Positions 62,817 through 64,000 of a stretch of DNA of 64,000 nt are shown here, piece after piece (position 1 is the first letter of the stretch; each line of letters starts with the position of its first letter). The DNA lies in the NCBI RefSeq assembly GCF_044772865.1, contig NZ_CP173029.1, positions 2,790,001 through 2,854,000 on the forward strand, in the 5' to 3' direction. The position numbers and the translations under genes are program-made. The notes beneath the pieces were generated by a model, which saw nothing but the letters and a program-made list of their open reading frames with translations, searched no databases and was not told the DNA's origin. The stretch is from Algirhabdus cladophorae. GTDB taxonomy: Bacteria > Pseudomonadota > Alphaproteobacteria > Rhodobacterales > Rhodobacteraceae.

Positions 62817-64000
62817 TTAGTCAGTGAACAAATGTTCGGTCGCAGCGATATCTCGGGCGACCTCTTCTGGGATCGACAAAAATTCGGCCAATGGCAAGGT
62901 ATTTTCCTCGATCGAGGCAGATTCGCGCAAGCGGTAATGATTGGGGAAGTTTGCGTCGCGAATTCTGTCGCTTTCAAAAACCACGTCGTAACGGATCGTC
63001 GGAAGCAGTTGATCCAACGTTTCTTTCGAGGTCTTTTCGCCCGCCAACCCTACCCGTTTGGCATGGCCCAACAGGTATTCATCGGTAAAGTCGCACTCGA
63101 CTTCCAACAGCTTGGTCTTGGAGCGATCCGAATAAAAGTCCTGCAACAGATCGATGTTTTCCGGATCAAGGCAGATGAGCAGGCGGTCGCTGTCGTTGTA
63201 ATCAAACAGCATCCGCATCAAAGCGCGTCTATGGCGTGTACGTTTGCCCAACGTGGTCTGAATCCCACCCAAATCTGGCAGTGGCGTATCCTCTTCGCTG
63301 AACAGATATTCGATCATGGGCACATTGGTTTTTTGTTTCGCATGACCCAACAGACGTTTGGCCACATGCCATTTTTTGCACGCCACAATCATCAGTTCGC
63401 GCTCGCGGCCCAGCGACGATTCCGTTTCCCAAAACCGGGTGGCAAAGCGACGGCCGATACGGCCACGCCCGGTGAGAAACTTAAACAGGCTGCCGCCTTC
63501 GTTGGATATCTTGAACTCCACATCCTCGGCTGCATACAAGTCCCCCAAACGTTTTTTGAGGGTGATTGCCTGCGGACTGATTTTCCGCGCAAAAAGGAAA
63601 TCCTGACTAAGCAGCAAATCATAATGGTCGTCATAAAATGTCACGGGCATCCCGTAATCCGTGAACAACAAAAACGTGAGTGTGCGCGTGTCGATCTCAT
63701 TTTCTGGCACCAAGTGGCGGACAAGCGTTTGAAAAAACGTCTCGTCGGGGATCCATGTTGTGCGGAAAAAGCGCATCACGTCTTTGCGCTCGCGGGTGAA
63801 ATTCAAGATCCATTCGATGGTCCGCCGCCGCAAGCACCACCACTGAGAGCCGATCATCACTTGGATATCCGCGGGAATTTTGCGGGTCATGCCCAGTTTT
63901 TGTTGCAAACGGTAGGATCCGTAAAACAAGGCCTTGTTTTCGCGCTCGTTGAAGTAGTGGCGGTAGATTAACCGCTCTTCCTTCATCCCGGTTTTAATCC
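62817..64000 (-). CDS. DUF5928 / core-2-branching-type glycosyltransferase, N-terminus cut
   Basis: The frame remains open to the window end (IKTGMKEER before the first internal ATG), so about 394 C-terminal residues are seen. MIGSQWWCLRRRTIEWIL and RFFRTTWIPDETFFQTL resemble core-2/I-branching beta-1,6-N-acetylglucosaminyltransferases; the following region (about 150-389) with LLSQDFLFARKIS and TGRGRIGRRF matches DUF5928 as I recall it in Rhodobacterales. Probably makes surface polysaccharide. The ATG at 63986 is internal, not the start. Confidence 0.82.
   Translation of the reverse strand, partial: IKTGMKEERLIYRHYFNERENKALFYGSYRLQQKLGMTRKIPADIQVMIGSQWWCLRRRTIEWILNFTRERKDVMRFFRTTWIPDETFFQTLVRHLVPENEIDTRTLTFLLFTDYGMPVTFYDDHYDLLLSQDFLFARKISPQAITLKKRLGDLYAAEDVEFKISNEGGSLFKFLTGRGRIGRRFATRFWETESSLGRERELMIVACKKWHVAKRLLGHAKQKTNVPMIEYLFSEEDTPLPDLGGIQTTLGKRTRHRRALMRMLFDYNDSDRLLICLDPENIDLLQDFYSDRSKTKLLEVECDFTDEYLLGHAKRVGLAGEKTSKETLDQLLPTIRYDVVFESDRIRDANFPNHYRLRESASIEENTLPLAEFLSIPEEVARDIAATEHLFTD

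Noticed and set aside
62805..63971. 388-residue plus-strand open frame
   Set aside because: Antisense to the DUF5928-type gene, which has clear family motifs; composition is shadow-like.
1..64000. tRNA, rRNA, CRISPR arrays, insertion sequences
   Set aside because: I looked for terminal inverted repeats with transposases, regularly spaced repeats and cloverleaf-like segments and saw none I could support.

Overview
The window looks like chromosomal DNA of a marine alphaproteobacterium of the Rhodobacterales (Roseobacter group). The evidence is the gene set: phosphatidylcholine synthase, glcDEF, a VPLPA-CTERM protein, DUF1523, DUF1285, DUF4159 and DUF5928-type proteins, the priA / transaldolase / DUF484 / xerC order, and recurrent intergenic elements with a GAGTATTTTT core and G5-6/C5-6 hairpins. 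Coding density is high. I saw no rRNA, tRNA, insertion sequence, prophage or CRISPR array. Two genes run off the ends: an MFS transporter on the left and a DUF5928-type glycosyltransferase on the right.

Layout. 1-6420 is housekeeping: MFS transporter, PriA, transaldolase/FSA, DUF484, XerC, Pcs. 6417-14716 is a catabolic island: a LacI regulator divergent from a tctABC tripartite carboxylate transporter, a CoA-acylating aldehyde dehydrogenase, an acyl-CoA synthetase and a CaiB/BaiF CoA transferase. The dehydrogenase/ligase pair resembles the sauS/sauT logic of sulfoacetate use. 14706-17667 is a two-component system with a DUF4173-like membrane protein. 17758-22840 holds rpe, an AraC regulator, deoC and a double-domain ALDH16-type dehydrogenase, which fits deoxyribose use through acetaldehyde.

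22912-30676 is a tightly overlapping nine-gene minus-strand operon of mostly uncharacterised proteins: a coiled-coil protein, an unknown soluble protein, an AAA+ ATPase, several small membrane proteins, a large unknown protein and DUF1523. A perfect 18-bp palindrome lies upstream. This is my best candidate for an undescribed system. Next come a VPLPA-CTERM surface protein, then a glycine amidinotransferase and a creatinase in convergent orientation, separated by three perfect hairpins; together they suggest guanidino-compound metabolism. 34617-37295 is a compact operon (SDR, two unknowns, cupin, P1 peptidase), followed by a small exported protein, an arylformamidase-like hydrolase, a succinate-semialdehyde dehydrogenase-like enzyme and a PhzS-like flavin monooxygenase.

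41319-42360 is rich in non-coding structure: a phased heptamer array, a terminator, and an hsp20 gene preceded by a ROSE-like thermometer hairpin and an RpoH-type promoter. A trypsin-like protease and the glycolate oxidase operon glcDEF follow. 48393-55117 is the conserved moxR / DUF58 / DUF4159 / membrane-protein operon. The right end carries DUF1285, DUF2798, RluE, an SGNH hydrolase, DNA polymerase I, a soluble MCP-like protein, a small zinc protein, an unpaired ABC ATPase, a HIT protein and the partial glycosyltransferase. All assignments come from reading sequence and recalled family motifs; no database search was run.
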